Source of the DNA: Paragordius varius | Taxonomy: Eukaryota; Nematomorpha | Direction of reading: 5' to 3' | NCBI GenBank assembly: GCA_964247055.1 | Contig: OZ176052.1 | Coordinates: 2,666,001-2,730,000, forward strand | DNA length: 64,000 nucleotides | In this document: positions 23,074 through 36,578 of the stretch, piece by piece | Layout of the letters: the number at the start of each line of letters is the position of its first letter | Position numbering within the stretch: the first letter of the stretch is position 1 | The notes under the pieces: model-generated | The model's database searches: none | Told to the model about the DNA's origin: nothing | What the model saw: the letters and a program-made list of their open reading frames with translations, nothing else | Translations under genes and position numbers: made by a program

Positions 23074-23733
23074 TTTAAAGTTATAAAAATAATGACATAA
23101 TCAGCATAAGCTATCGGTTTCTTATAGGCTAGGAGTCACTATAGGGATTTGTAGTCGAGCGATAATATAATTGACCAGCATTTCTGCTCATCAATTCATA
23201 GTTATATAAGTTTTAACAAACCGAATTTTTATAAATGCACCAACACAATAATTTTTTGCCCCTGATTCAAAAATTATTTGAAAAAGCCTGGCTATTCTCT
23301 GTTTATAACTTAAATAAAATTAAATATTTGAGTTATTATTTACCGACAAAACGTCAATAGCTTCTATTCATCTCAATTTTCAATAGGGAAATTATATTTG
23401 AAACACATCTACTCGAAGGGTTTAAATATTGTTTAAATATAAATGATAACGGCAATGAGTAATTGAACGTGAACGGCACTGTCTCTGCACAAATGTATCA
23501 AAGCTAGAATATCTACAAAAGATAATTTGGTTTACGAAAAATTATATGTTTGCATCGTTATGAATACTTAGATTTAGTTTTTATTTTTAATTATCCCGTA
23601 CCTAATGCAAATTTCTATCATACATGCTTAAATTTTATCAGTTATATGTAATTTTGATGATAATAATAAAAGTCAAGTTTTGCCATATATATACATACAT
23701 ATAATTCGCATTCAAAATAAAATGTAAAAATTA

Positions 23734-23767
<34 letters not shown>

Positions 23768-24989
23768 TCAAGCTTTGGTTAACACACAACTATTATGGAA
23801 TGTTGTCTTTTTTTATACAAAAGGTTATGACAGAATAATAGCGGATGTTTATAAGCAAACTTTTAGCGCATAAAGACATTTATCTTCATTTAGTTATTAT
23901 GTCTTTGTTACTAAGCTGTTCCAAAATCGAAAAAGTAATTTAAATTTATTATTTTAAGTGTCTAAATTTTTTCAAAATACTATAATTATGAGTTATAACC
24001 AACCAACCATTTTAAATTTATGATATTGCTTGCATTTCAGACATCTTCAATTAACTTGTCAAATATTTTTTTAAAAAATAACACGTAATGTAAATTAATG
24101 CAAATTGGTGAATTTGCACATATTAGGCGGAAGAACTCCCCAGAGTATTTCAACAGAAATATCAGTTAAAATCAAATGTTATATTATCATCATATTATTT
24201 CATTTTTTATTTTCTCAAATTATCTTTTATTATTATCAAAATTTTTTCAATAAATAAATTCTTATTTTGACAGGTAAAAAATGCTTGAAAATATATACGT
24301 AAGCACTTGAGGGCTTTCAATAATAACGCAATAATATATTATTTATATATCAATATTTTTATGGTTAATCATTATGTAATTTCAAATAAAAATATATATA
24401 TTAACGTGTGAATGATTAATGAAAAATGTATATAAAAACATTTTTTATATTTTATATTACATTTTTTAACAAGTTATTAAATTTTTAAACCATTATTAAA
24501 ATGATTTTTAAATTTAATAAAATATGCGGATATTTTTTGATGCATACATGCCCCATTATAAATCAGATCCATATTAGTAATTATATATTAATTAATAATA
24601 CATTTGTCTTCGATTCAGCCAGGAGGACCCTAACCATTAATTAATAATTAATTATAACACTCATTATTTTGCTACTTATTCCTATATCAAATCCTAATTA
24701 ACTATATTAATTATATATTGATCTATGTGTAAATTAAATGTTACGTTATAATATTAATTATTAATTACCCACGATATATATATATTCGTTAATACTTTAG
24801 TATGGTTTGCCATAAAAAGCCTCAAAAAATACAAATTAACCCAAAATAATAAACAATTCCTCAAAAAGGAAACCTTATATACTCCTAATATTTATTAATT
24901 CTAAACATATCAACACTACTAACCATAATAACAATGATGGGATTTTAAACAAATTTACAATCTTAGCTGTTACATATAAAATATTTGCA

Positions 24990-25103
24990 TTATCTATCGC
25001 ATTCCTTATGGAAAAATGATATTTTTATTAATTCTGTGCCCGAGATTCGTACCAATTTTAAATATTCTTTTTGCATTACTCTTTGTTCAATCGGCCATTC
25101 CGA
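24990..25103 (-). CDS. Possible terminal exon, unknown protein
   Basis: After a ATCATCACAG splice site, 37 codons remain open to TAA. The sequence begins SEWPIEQRVMQKEYLKLV and continues RISGTELIKISFFHKECDR, with charged and aromatic residues unlike translated AT noise. There is no recognised family and no matching partner exon. A GTACGA donor lies inside it. Apart from this, 23074-26305 shows only AT-rich sequence and simple repeats. Confidence 0.25.
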   Translation of the reverse strand, partial: SEWPIEQRVMQKEYLKLVRISGTELIKISFFHKECDR

Positions 25104-26305
25104 CTGTGATGATGTTAAGTATATGAAATTTTTTTATTTTATAGCGCCCTATAAATAAAATTATTGAATAAAATTTAAACATATTTAAAAAGAGTGTAGT
25201 TACAATCAATATTTGATATTTTATTATATTATAAGAAAAATGAATAGTATAGATTTTAAAATTATTTTAATCCATCAAAAAAATGATATATTTTAATTTA
25301 ATAATAGGTTTTTAAATATTATTATCCCCTTTTGTCCTTTAATACTTTATTACCTTTTTGGAAAATCAAATTTAAATATTTTTATATAAACCGATGATAT
25401 TAAGCCTATGAAAATGTGGATTCAATAATTTTTTCAACGCATTATTCGATTTTAAATAGAAATCAAACTTTTTGCAGCTAAATATTTTTTATCATTTGGC
25501 ACAATATGTTATAATTCATAATTTTAAATCAATGCGTTTAACATTCAGAAATTTTCGTTGATTTTTGATTTCAGCAGACTATAGATTTTGCGAAACTGTA
25601 ATATAAAATATCAAAGCATACGATATATAAAAATTATATCATAATAAAAAAATTTTCTGTATGATATGTTTTATAAAACTAAAGGACAAATTTTTTTTAT
25701 AAAAAATACATATTCGATCAAGTCTTATAATTGACATAAAAATATTGTTAAATTTAGCATTCATATTTATTTTACAGTATTTCATTATGCATGAAGTCAG
25801 CCACCTTTTCGGGTGGCACTATTTTTAATATAATTTTTTGCGCAGGTCGCACTTTCAATTTATTTATATTAAGTTTAAATGTGTTTAAAAATTCTTTGAA
25901 ACTAGGTTCTAATACTTTTGTTGAAAAAAGAATTTAAAGCTCATTTTTGTTTATGTTTGGGGTTTTTTTCATTACATTTTTGGCATTTTATTGAATCTAT
26001 GGTCGTAAAATGTCATAGTGAAGCGCTACCTGGGGACAAAGTTAAATTATGATTATATCATTTTTGTCATCAGCCTCATTTTAGCTCTCTCGCGTTTGAA
26101 AATCAATTTTTCTAAAATACCTGTTGGTTCTTTGGCGTGACGCGTGCAAAAAATATAAAAGGGCCGCATATGACTGGTGATTGATTATACGATAATGATT
26201 TACAAAGAATACTATTGAATTTTTTTTATACATATATAGAAAAATATGTGTTTTTTTCAATAATTTATATCACACCTAAAAATTAATTTTGTGTTATAAT
26301 CACAG

Positions 26306-29300
26306 AATTTCGTCAACTGGATCGCTATTATGACGGGAAAAAACCAAGTGACATAGTTGTGATATTTGATACTCCATTGAATCCAGATTCCCCAGAATAC
26401 GATAGGGGTTTGATTGTGATAGAGGTATTTATTAAATTAAAATGATTATTATAAGGGGCTGGAAACCGATATTTAACGATAAGAAAAACGGTGTTTCCGA
26501 TTTAGAGCGGTGTTTCAAGGCCCATTGTGATGTATGAGATATACTTTTCAGCCACCAATAATTATTATGTTAAAATAGAAGGCGCATAGACTCAAACCAA
26601 TACATATAAATTTATTGTAAAAATATTTCTGCTAAATTTTGCTATTTTACATCATCTCATTATTTTTATGGAACCAGAACGGTGATTCTTATTTTATATG
26701 GTTTAAAGATAAAGGTTATTTCAGTTTCACAAAAACGGTTTCGAATCCCTTAAATGTTTAAAATGCAAAAATCTATAGCATTCAATTGATAAAACTTTGC
26801 AAATATATCAAAACTTTAATCGTGAAACACAAGGTTTATTATATATTCAAATGTTAAATTTTTAGATTATGAATCAACAGGAGTAGATATAGTTAGTCTA
26901 CCTAGTTGCAGGTTGGATATATAAGTATATCCTAATTAGCAACAGAGACTATGAGAAACCTACAGACAGTGATTACCACGTGTCATAGTGTGAGACGCGT
27001 TTCGTCTATTTTGTAGACTCATCAGTCACACATAATGAACACGGGTAAACACTGTCAGTTCAGGAATTGTATATATATATTGAGTTTTAGAGAAGTTGAA
27101 ACCGAATAGAGTCGAGGAAATGAATATTATAAAGCTTAGAGTCCATATTAGACAACCGATTATACTAACCAAATACTATGACTTATAATCCTTAAGCCAG
27201 GATTAAGCTTTTTATAATAAGAAAATGGGAAATATTTTTTGGTGGAAGGCGCCATCTCCTTATTTATAATTCAACAGGAGTAGAGATAGTTAGTCTACCT
27301 AGTTGCAGATTGGATATATTAGTTATACTCCTGTTGATTTAAAATTTATAAGGAGATGGCGCCTTCCGCCAAAAAGATTTTCTGATTTTCTGGTTAAATT
27401 TTTAGGTTTTGTCTTTTAGATGTGCATTTTGCGCATCGCTTTATTTACGCCTTCCAGGTTGGAAATCCTGGATTTAGAAAAATGTTCGATGAATAAAACA
27501 TTTAGTTTTTGATTAAAAATGATTTATTTATATATTTGGAAATATCATAGAGCATAATTCAATATTTCGCTGAACGTTATGAAAATGCTACCAGTAAAGC
27601 CCAAAAGAAGTACAACAATATAACTCTGGACATACATGTATTTGGTATGTATGATAAATTAATCATTCTCTTTATTTAATTTATGCTTGTAAAAAGGCCG
27701 TTTTTTATAACTTTAGCCAGATTTATAATGTGAGTGGCAAACGATTGCGTATTGGATACAAACTTAGTATATCCTATATTGTAATTATTCTGTAAATTCA
27801 TAAACTATCAAGGAGGTTCATGGTGTTTTAAATTTTTAAAAGTATATGCCACACTTAGCCAAAATCAAATATCACATATTTGGCCATATAACATAAATGC
27901 TATAAATCATTTTAAAAATTTATCATCTATAGAAGATTCCGAATGCTAAAACCGGGACAATTTGCAAAAATGCTTGTTAAGAAATTACGCATAAAACAGA
28001 TTAGATGAATTTTAAATTAAGTCAGAAACTATATAAAATTGGAAATATTTGCCTTAAATATATATTAACATTTATAAAAGCGTATTTTCAGGGATAGGAA
28101 TAGTTTAATTATTATTAAAACACATTTCCTCTCAATCCGATACCGCTTAAGATATCTATATCCTCAAATTTAAAAAAAGTTCTACGTATTAAAATTTGGG
28201 TTAAAATTGAAAAATTGTTTTATGAGATTTATTTTATATAGATGTGGGAGGTCACGAATCTCTTACGGATTCTATGCAAATGGCCATGCGGTTATTCCGA
28301 TCAACTGTTGACAATAGTCATCAAAAAAATTTAGTCATAATATCCGACAATCGATCTCTACTGCATCCATCACATAGGATCAAATCCCTCTTTGAAAATA
28401 TTCAAAAACGTAATATAATATATATATATATATATATATTAAGTAAACTCAAAAATAGCATAAAAATTAAAAGTCTAATTTTACTTTAAGATTTAGATAT
28501 TACTCTAATTTGAGACCAAGGACGCCTAGATTGCACTCACATTTACCCGAATACATTGCTCTGTATGCGCATAATAGACCCTCTTTAAAAAAATTATTTT
28601 TTTATTAATTAATTTTCAATTGAGATACAGTTTTTATAATAATCTATCATATTAAATATTATTCTACGTATGCATAAGAAAAATAATTATAATTTAATTT
28701 TTTTAAATTGTTTTTGCCTCATTTTGAGGGCTCCGAAATACCCACTAAAAGAAAGGGTATATTTAACTTTAAATTTTAGCTAAGGAGCCATTTTAATTAT
28801 CGTGTTTTTCTATTCTTAGGTATCGTAAGGAGGTATCATATGTTTTTCTACAAAATAAGAAACGAGTATAAGGATTTTTAGAGGAAACTGATACTTTGGT
28901 TAAATTTTTTACATTTTAAAATCTTTATCAATAATTTAAACGAAATTTAATTAGGTATGCTTTTAATTTAATCGCATTTATGCCGCTTTAGTTGATAATC
29001 GAAGCTTATTAGAATTCTGTATTAAGTTATACTATTTAACATTAAAATTCAAATTTTAGCCATATTTAAAAAATAAATATTTTACAAATAATTTTTATAA
29101 AACAACGGACTGCTTAAAATCAGTTTTTGTGTCTTTTAGATAAGCAACGTGACCCCGAAATTATTTCGAATTATGATAGCTGGTGTCTTTTCCAATTTTA
29201 AAATATGGCATAGTGTAATTTTTAAGTTATAATTGCTTACTAATAAACCTTGGCATAAACCCCGTAGTTTCTGGGTCTTTTGTAGCCCTCTAAACAAGCC

Positions 29301-30044
29301 AAATTAATTAAAAAAAATATGATATTTCTTTATTTTTAAATATATGTAGATTAAAATATTATTATCGGAAGAATTGAATATTAATTTAATTAAAAAATTT
29401 AAATTTAATTTACCTCAAAAAGAGTCATGATACGAAAATTGAGCCATGTATTTTTCCCAAAATCGGAATCATGTAAGGTAAATTTTTGGCCCATTTTATA
29501 TTTACTTAAATTTTTAAATAAAAAGTATTAACAGCTGACTTCTACTCAAATAATTGCGTTAAATACGGAATTCTTTTTTAGATTTTGAAAAAAAAGTTAT
29601 TATTTCTATAGAAATTTTTGATCCATTATAAGAGAGATATTATAGGTCATTTCTGTAATTTAAATGGTTATAAGTGGTTTAATTTACACGTATGTTACCA
29701 TGTATGATATATTTCGTTTTATTAGTTTACTGTTTTTTTAGGAGAAAAATACTGTTTTAAATAAAATATTTAACTGATAAAATAAGAAATCTCATACATG
29801 GTAATATAAATTAAATCCCCCTTTATCCATTTAAGATACTGAAATTGCCTATAATAGAACATTACTGTATACATAAATAGATTGCACAGTGCTACTATTT
29901 AGCCGTATTGTTGGTAAAAACAAAAGTCCTGGTGCTAAACTCATACCTCACACTCATTACTATGGATACAAAAATTTTAGTCAAATACTTGATAATATTG
30001 ATGAACAAAATACCCCAGAATCTGACGATTACTATCGAAAATGA
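26306..30044 (+). CDS. Split gene with degenerate VWA-like fold
   Basis: Four exons join with exact phases: 26306-26424 (two leading bases), 27551-27644, 28242-28409 and 29890-30044 (TGA). The product starts RQLDRYYDGKKPSDIVVIFD, then SIIQYFAERYENA, then LDIHVFDVGGHESLTDSMQ, NLVIISDNRSLLHPSHRIK and a tail ending ESDDYYRK. The order beta-Asp, helix, beta, then a GHESLTDS turn, helix and LVIISD strand follows a von Willebrand A domain. The metal site (DTPLN instead of DxSxS) is degenerate. The turn and helix resemble the p44/Ssl1 VWA of TFIIH (GEPSLYNSLSMAMQ...VLIIFSS), but zinc-binding regions are not seen. Further exons may exist in the 1.5-kb last intron and upstream. Family assignment remains open. 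Confidence 0.55.
26874..27375. repeat. Dispersed repeat with two direct copies and an inverted pair
   Basis: ATAGTTAGTCTACCTAGTTG occurs at about 26890 and 27287. Between them lies a palindrome-rich block (GACGCGTTTCGTC; GTCTA...TAGAC; GTGTGA...TCACAC). At 27233-27375, arms containing AAGGCGCCATCTCCTTAT and CAACAGGAGTA face each other as a hairpin. No coding potential is visible. Confidence 0.6.
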
Positions 30045-30325
30045 TCACCAATTAATATAAAATCAATTACGTTAAATTTTGTAAGGCCCTTGTTATAACT
30101 GAATGATGAACTGGTTCGCGTGCAAGAAATTAATAAATTACAAAATAATGATATTATAACAAAATCTAATTATGTATTCAGAGATGGGTTCCCGATGAAT
30201 TTGGATTGAATAATATGAAACTAACTTGTAGTATTTTATATTTTCATAAAGCATTATTATAGATTGGTTTGTTGGTAAAAAATTCTGAAAATAGTGATAG
30301 AAATTTTTTCTAGATATATCAATTG

Positions 30326-31264
30326 CAGGGCTTGGAACCAATTCAAAAAAGTGGAATTGGAACCGGGTCGGTTTCTGAGCAAGAGGTACCGGAACCGCAT
30401 TGGTTCTTAAGAATTTAAAAATAGAACCGGGCGGTTCCTGATATTTGGAACCGGAACCGGGGTGTTTCTTGAACAAGTGGTACCGGAACCCCGTTGGTTC
30501 TTTAAAAATAGCGGTTCCGGAACCGGTTTTTTACATTTAGAACCGGTTCCATTTCGGTTCCTGACTTTAGATTAAATGATTTTCTTACAAAATTATTATA
30601 TAATAATAATCCAACCAAAATATTAACAATTATATAAATTGCAAAATGTATAGTGAAAGAAATATAGTTTAGCATAATAAATGAAAGATATAAAAATATA
30701 ATAGGAAAATGTATAAGTACAAAGGTATATATGAGTGTTAAACTAAGTATGGCATCTAAAAATTCTTTATTTAACTTTAAAAATTATTGCATCAAGCAAT
30801 ATGCTAGTCAAACTGTTTCTCTGGTCTTTCAATATAAAATTAAGGGTGAAAAAGCTCCTTTCAACGGGGACCTATATAAACGAACATAAGTATTATAAAT
30901 AAACTTGAATGACTATTTTTTAGAAAAGCCGAATCATCCAAAGTTGAGAGAGTATCGCTAATATAATAATAGACGCTTAGTTTTAGGTTTGAAATTTGAA
31001 GTATATAACATTTTTATAATAAAAATCATATGGGAACCAGTAATTAAAGGGATGGAACCGGAACCGGATTGGTTCCTGAACGGTTTGAACCGGAACCGAG
31101 TTGGTTCCTAAAAATTAATAGATAGAACCGAAGTGGTTCCTGAAATTTTGGAATCGGTACCGGGGTAGTATCCAAAGAAGTGGAACCGGGACAGCGTTGG
31201 TTCCATCCCAATGAAACCGGTTCTTGTTAAAATCCCAGGAACCGGGTTCCGGTTCCAAGCCCTG
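30326..31264. mobile_element. hAT-type MITE rich in GGAACCGG motifs, copy 2
   Basis: Perfect 14-bp inverted ends, CAGGGCTTGGAACC and GGTTCCAAGCCCTG, are flanked by a perfect 8-bp duplication ATCAATTG (30318-30325 and 31265-31272). Subterminal GGAACCGGAACC clusters occur at both ends. It is 939 bp long with no transposase. Confidence 0.9.
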
Positions 31265-31272
31265 ATCAATTG

Positions 31273-33120
31273 TATTGTATAATGTTTTTATGGATAATTG
31301 GGCAGTTCCATCACTTAATTGAGCAAAAGTCCTTATTTGTACAAATAAATATATGGACCATGTAAACACAAGGCCATGCTTATAAATTTTATCTATGGAT
31401 CTAAGTAAACTTTTTATGACCTTCAACAAGTAACTTAGCAACCGGTTGAAGGATGACTAAAAACATAAGCTATTAGCAAATTATTTTCTGAGGTGTTAAA
31501 ACACTAACGATTCGGTAATTTCGTATAATAATCTACGAAAAAAATTTGGCTTGCACAAAAAGTACTATTTAAGGTTTAATATATAAAATTATCACGAATT
31601 AAAATGGACAATATATTTTTGTAATCGTAGTTTCAAATTTGGATTCTAAATTTTAACATTATTAAAATTTACTGATGTAATATATATATTCTTATAGAGA
31701 AATGTATCAGGCTGGTGGTTATTTTTTGGGATTTAAGAGTCATTTAAAAAAGATATTAATACTTTTGTATTAATTGTTCCACATTGGGAAAATCAAAAAA
31801 TCGCACATTATGCTAAGTAAACTTTTTAGTGAAGGCTAGATGGTTCATTGTTCAAAATACGGTTAAAACAAAAAACTAAATTTAAAAAATTTTGATTTCA
31901 ATAACGATTTTTTTTATAAACACAACTTATATTTAACCAAAATTTAAGACAATCAAATTTATTAAAAATTTGAAGTGATAAAAATGTTTCCTATATTTAT
32001 ATGGAAAAAATGTTTTATTTTTTTAAACCGTTTCCTCAAAACTCCTCCAAGAAATTTTAACTATGAATAAAAGCCAAAATATCTATTTTTCCAGAGACCT
32101 TTTTTGAGGTCATAATTTTTATAGTTATTCGCACAATCTCGTAGTTTTACAGTTTTTTTCAAGAAAACAGGCCGCTTTAGAAAGGTCCAAAATATTAGAC
32201 TGTCAGAGCTTACGTCTACACAAACTATATATAAAGAGCAAAACAATATGGTTATGTAATTATAGGACGTGGGCTTCGAAAGTCTTAAATTATTGGACCC
32301 GTTAAAATGGGCAAGTTTTTATAAACTAAATGATGCCGATCGCGATAAAATAAATATGTGCCAAATTTAGACATCACAAAAAAATTTCTATAGCACAATT
32401 TTGCTGAAGAGAGGTTTATGGTAGTTTGAAACATAGTGGACACGGTATATAAACAATGATGTTAAACCTTTCTATCACCTCAGATTTTAATTTAAAATTG
32501 TATCTACAAATTTAAATAAATTGTGTTTGCAAAAAATATCATTTTCAATTAAGAGTCAACGTTTTTTTGATGTGATGGATATGTTTAGCATTATCTTTAT
32601 GTACATATTTATAATATTTTTTAAGTGTGTTTACCTTTTCGACTATGCTTGAATATACGATGAAAACAGCTTCATTAAGTTTTTTAAATTAACAATTCAT
32701 TACTTTTTCAGTTTTGTCTGTGATGACATGTTGGGATATTTTTATATCCCAGATTTCAATTGTGTAAATAAACTACTGTTTTGAAAGTTAATATAGCTAA
32801 AATTTAATTATCAAACATTTTTCTCCTGCATTAATAAAAAAGCTAATACTTGTTTGACTTTTGTGGCTTCTAGAGTCTAAAATTGGGACATCTCAAAAAC
32901 TCGATTTGAATAAACAACTGATATTAAAATCAATAAATATTGAGCATTTGCTGGTAAAATGTACCTGAACGCCCACTTAAGTTATTTTTTACATTTTGTA
33001 GCCAAAATATAAATTTATTGCCCATTGTAACAGCGTTTTAAAACTCTTTTACCTTTTGTGGTAGATTTATATCCCTGAGCGATTTGAAAATTGAATATAA
33101 AAAATATTTAACATATCAAT
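31273..33120. other. No gene seen
   Basis: The stretch is AT-rich with scattered similarity to the palindromic repeat of 2805-3288 (around 32230-32360). I could support no coding exon on either strand. Confidence 0.5.
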
Positions 33121-36027
33121 ACTTCGATTTAGGTATATAACTACCCCAGACAATATTTAAAATGATTATTTCAAAAAACAATCCAAGGAAACGGTTCCTA
33201 TTTAAATTTATGCTTCATTTTATTAAAAAATATATAAATAAGCTAAAGAAAATTAAATTTTGGAATTGTGTAACGAACTACTTGGACGCCATTTTTATTT
33301 TATAACATTTCCACAAAATATAGTCGTATTTATGCGCCCAAAATTAAGTTTTCGATTTTATTAAATCACTTTTAACATTGATATAAACATAAAAACTTTG
33401 TATATTTTGCATTTTTTTATATTTAGCTTATGCACACATTGTCATCTTAGTTTAATTTTTACCTTTAAGCTTTTCTTCTGAATAAATAGTATCAAGTATT
33501 TTTAAACAAATTTTTTGTTATATTTCGGTTTAATATTATGCAAACTTTTGCCATGGTTTAAATTTATTCCATACTTTTTGAAATATTTACTTTTAACCAA
33601 TCTGGGGTATCTAACTAGCCCAATTTGAATGGAAGGACTGAAATAAATGTGTTGTATCCGATTGTTAAGCCGAATTTAGAAATATTCTTTCATTGTACAA
33701 AAAATACGTAAAATTGTATAATCCTCATCTTACACTTTTTTGCCGTCATTATTTTCGAATTTATTTAAATCCCCAACAGGCAATAAATGTATATTATGGA
33801 AATGTAAATAATTAACTTTAAAAAAAATTTAGACTACATTTTACCGGCAAAAACTTGATAAATTTTGATTTTTATATAAGCTGTTCGTTTCGATCGTGTT
33901 TTGGAGCTGTTCCCATCACTTGGATACAACACATTCATTTTAGTCCTTCGATTCAAATTTGGGTAATTAAATACCCAAGGCCTGTTTAAAATTAAAATCT
34001 TTATAAATATAGAAGGAATCGAAACCATGGCAAAATCTTCCACTTATATAACATAAATAAACCGAATAATTAAAAAATTTTATTCAAAAATACTTGATAT
34101 TATTATTTTAAGCTAAAACCGAAAGGTAAAAATTTAGTCAACGTGACATGCGTGCAATGATAAAATTGAAAAATAATATAAATAGTTTTTTAGACTTCTA
34201 TTAATGTTAGATGTAATTTAAATAAAAAAATAGCGTTATTTTTACCCTTAAAAAATGGACGATATTTTGCAAAATTTTTGTAAATCAAAAATGGCGTCGA
34301 AGTAGTTTGACATGGAACTTATTTTAAAAACAAAATTTTATTTAGATATTTTGGCATATTTATATAATTTTTATTAGGATAGGAGCATAAATTTAAATTG
34401 GGACAGTTTTCTTCAGTAGTTTTTTAAAAGTCCTACTCAAATTTAGTCTGGGGTACTTCGATATCCCAATTCGAATCGAAGTGTTAAAGAATCTAGAAGT
34501 CACAAAACATTAAAAAATATGATTTTATCTAATACACGAGAACAATGTTTGATAATACATTTTAACTAAAATCAACCCCAAAAGGCAAACTTGCACAAAA
34601 AAGTAAAAGATAATTAAATTTAAAGAAAAAAATGGTGCAGATAAAAAGTTGAGATATTAGCATTTTTGCGTTTAGTTTAAGATTCCAATTTAGACGGGGC
34701 CAAAAATTAGAGACATTCGCCCACATCTTAAAATATAAATAAGAAAAATATTTTTGTGATATTTTTTGAAGTCAAGCATTTAGCTTTCACAAAAACAATT
34801 TCATTAAGTAAAATGTGCCCCAATATTGCCATTTTCTGATATGGAGAAGTTACCACAATAATGGATATAGCTTTTTTACAAACATGTTAATCTGATACTT
34901 TTATCTATCGGAATACATATATTTCAGGATATTTTTGTAATCCCGCATTTGTGTGCCTATAACTTTTTTATAACCCATATATTCAGACGGGAGAGAGCTT
35001 ATTGTAACACTTCGATTCAAATTGGGGTATCTAAATACCCCACACGATATTAATGTTCACATTTTTAAAAAAATTACTGAAAGAGACGGCAATTTAAATT
35101 TAAACTTTATCCTAATCAAAATTTTATATATAAACCAAAATATCTAAATAAAATTTAGTTTTGGGAAAAAAAATCCGTATCAAACTGCCATTTTTATTTT
35201 ACAAAATTTTTGCAAAATATAGTGTTTATCTGATTTTAAGGCTAAATTTAAGTTTACTTTTTTAATAAAACCACAATATAAGCAGAATAAGTGTTTATTT
35301 TGCATTATTATATTTAGCTTATGCACATAAGTCTTAATGGCTAAATCTATTTTGGGTTTTACCTCTGAAAAGGCAATATTAAGTATTTTGAATAAAATAT
35401 TTATTTTATTTCGGTTGATTAGTGTTATATAAGTGCACACTTTTGCCATGGTTTCAATTTATTCAATAGTTTTGAAATTTTTAATTTTGAACAAGCCTGG
35501 GGTGTGTAACTCCAATTTTAATCGGAGGCTAAAAATTAATGTGTTGTATCCAAGTGTTAACATATATTGGGGTATTTAGGAGCTATATTTAAGGTGATGT
35601 TTTTAAAAAACTACTAAAAGAAACGGTTTTAATTTAAATATTTGCTTCTATCGTAGTAAAAATTAGATAAATGCCAAAATATATAAATTTAGTTTTAATA
35701 AAAAGTTTCATATTAAATTACTTCATTTTATTTGATTCTAGCGCTAAAATAAAGCTAATTTTTTATTTAGATTACATCTAACATTGATATAAACAGAAAA
35801 AGTATTTATAAATTACATATTTATTTAGCGAATGCAAAATGTTATGTTGACTATTTGCTACCCTTGGGGGATATTAAATTTTTTTAAATGATTTATTATA
35901 TTTGTAAGAGCAAACTTTTGCGATGGTTTCCATTTATTTCATATTTGAAATATTTTATTTTAAACATACCCCAAAGACCCCAATTTGAGTTGGTGGACTG
36001 AAATATATGTGTTGATTTAAATGTTAA
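33121..36027. repeat. Cluster of TTAA-flanked hairpin-ended MITEs
   Basis: At least four copies of the family seen at 1287-2464 lie here: about 33121-33664, 33917-34483, 35008-35556 and about 35561-36027. One end is CACTTGGATACAACACA, the other CACTTCGATTCAAATTGGGG. Most tips abut TTAA, and the last two copies share one TTAA (35557-35560). The copies alternate in orientation. The cluster ends about 120 bp before the first FEZ exon, so it is likely to contain that gene's upstream region. Confidence 0.65.
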
Positions 36028-36148
36028 TATATAAATTGCTTTTTAAAACGTTCATATGTAATTGTGAAACTATTACACCCATACCATGTTTTTATTTTAG
36101 TTTTTTTTATATTTTTTTTTATTTTTTGTTTATTATTTTTTTATTTCT

Positions 36149-36539
36149 ATGAATGACTTACGCAATGATGCTCCTCTAGCAAAATTTGAATCAGAAGAAT
36201 GGTTAGATAAATTTGAAAACAAAAAATATTTTGATTCCGATGAAGATTTTATTGACAAACCCGCTGTTTCTTTGGAAGATTTAGTCAATTCTTTTGATAA
36301 AAAAGTTTCAAACTGTTTAAAAGATTACAAACAAAATGTTGGCAATATTGTTCCTTTCCAAAATCCTAATCAACGTGATCATTTAGAAGAATATATGTTT
36401 AGTTTTTATATCTAAATTTAGTACGAATTGGTGGACACTTACTGGTAATTATGGACCATTTTTACCTATTGATTGGAATCAAACGTTAACCAAACAATTA
36501 TATCTACCATCAATCTGTGTAAATTTTTTTTTAATTTAC

Positions 36540-36578
<39 letters not shown>

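Noticed and set aside
23160-23210. Minus-strand open stretch NAGQLYYRSTTNPYSDS
   Set aside because: Two frames are open at once over a short length and no linked exon was found.
25795-25825. GCCACC-TTTTCG-GGTGGC hairpin
   Set aside because: A six-base stem in AT-rich DNA with no gene beside it; too short to assign a regulatory role.
28491-28605. Open stretch reading YYSNLRPRTPRLHSHLPEY
   Set aside because: It looks coding-like, but its entry phase does not match the preceding VWA-gene exon and no donor was found; possibly an alternative or unrelated exon.
29140-29186. Candidate exon KQRDPEIISNYDSW after a CTTTTAG site
   Set aside because: Its exit phase does not fit the terminal exon at 29890, so it was left out of the VWA gene.
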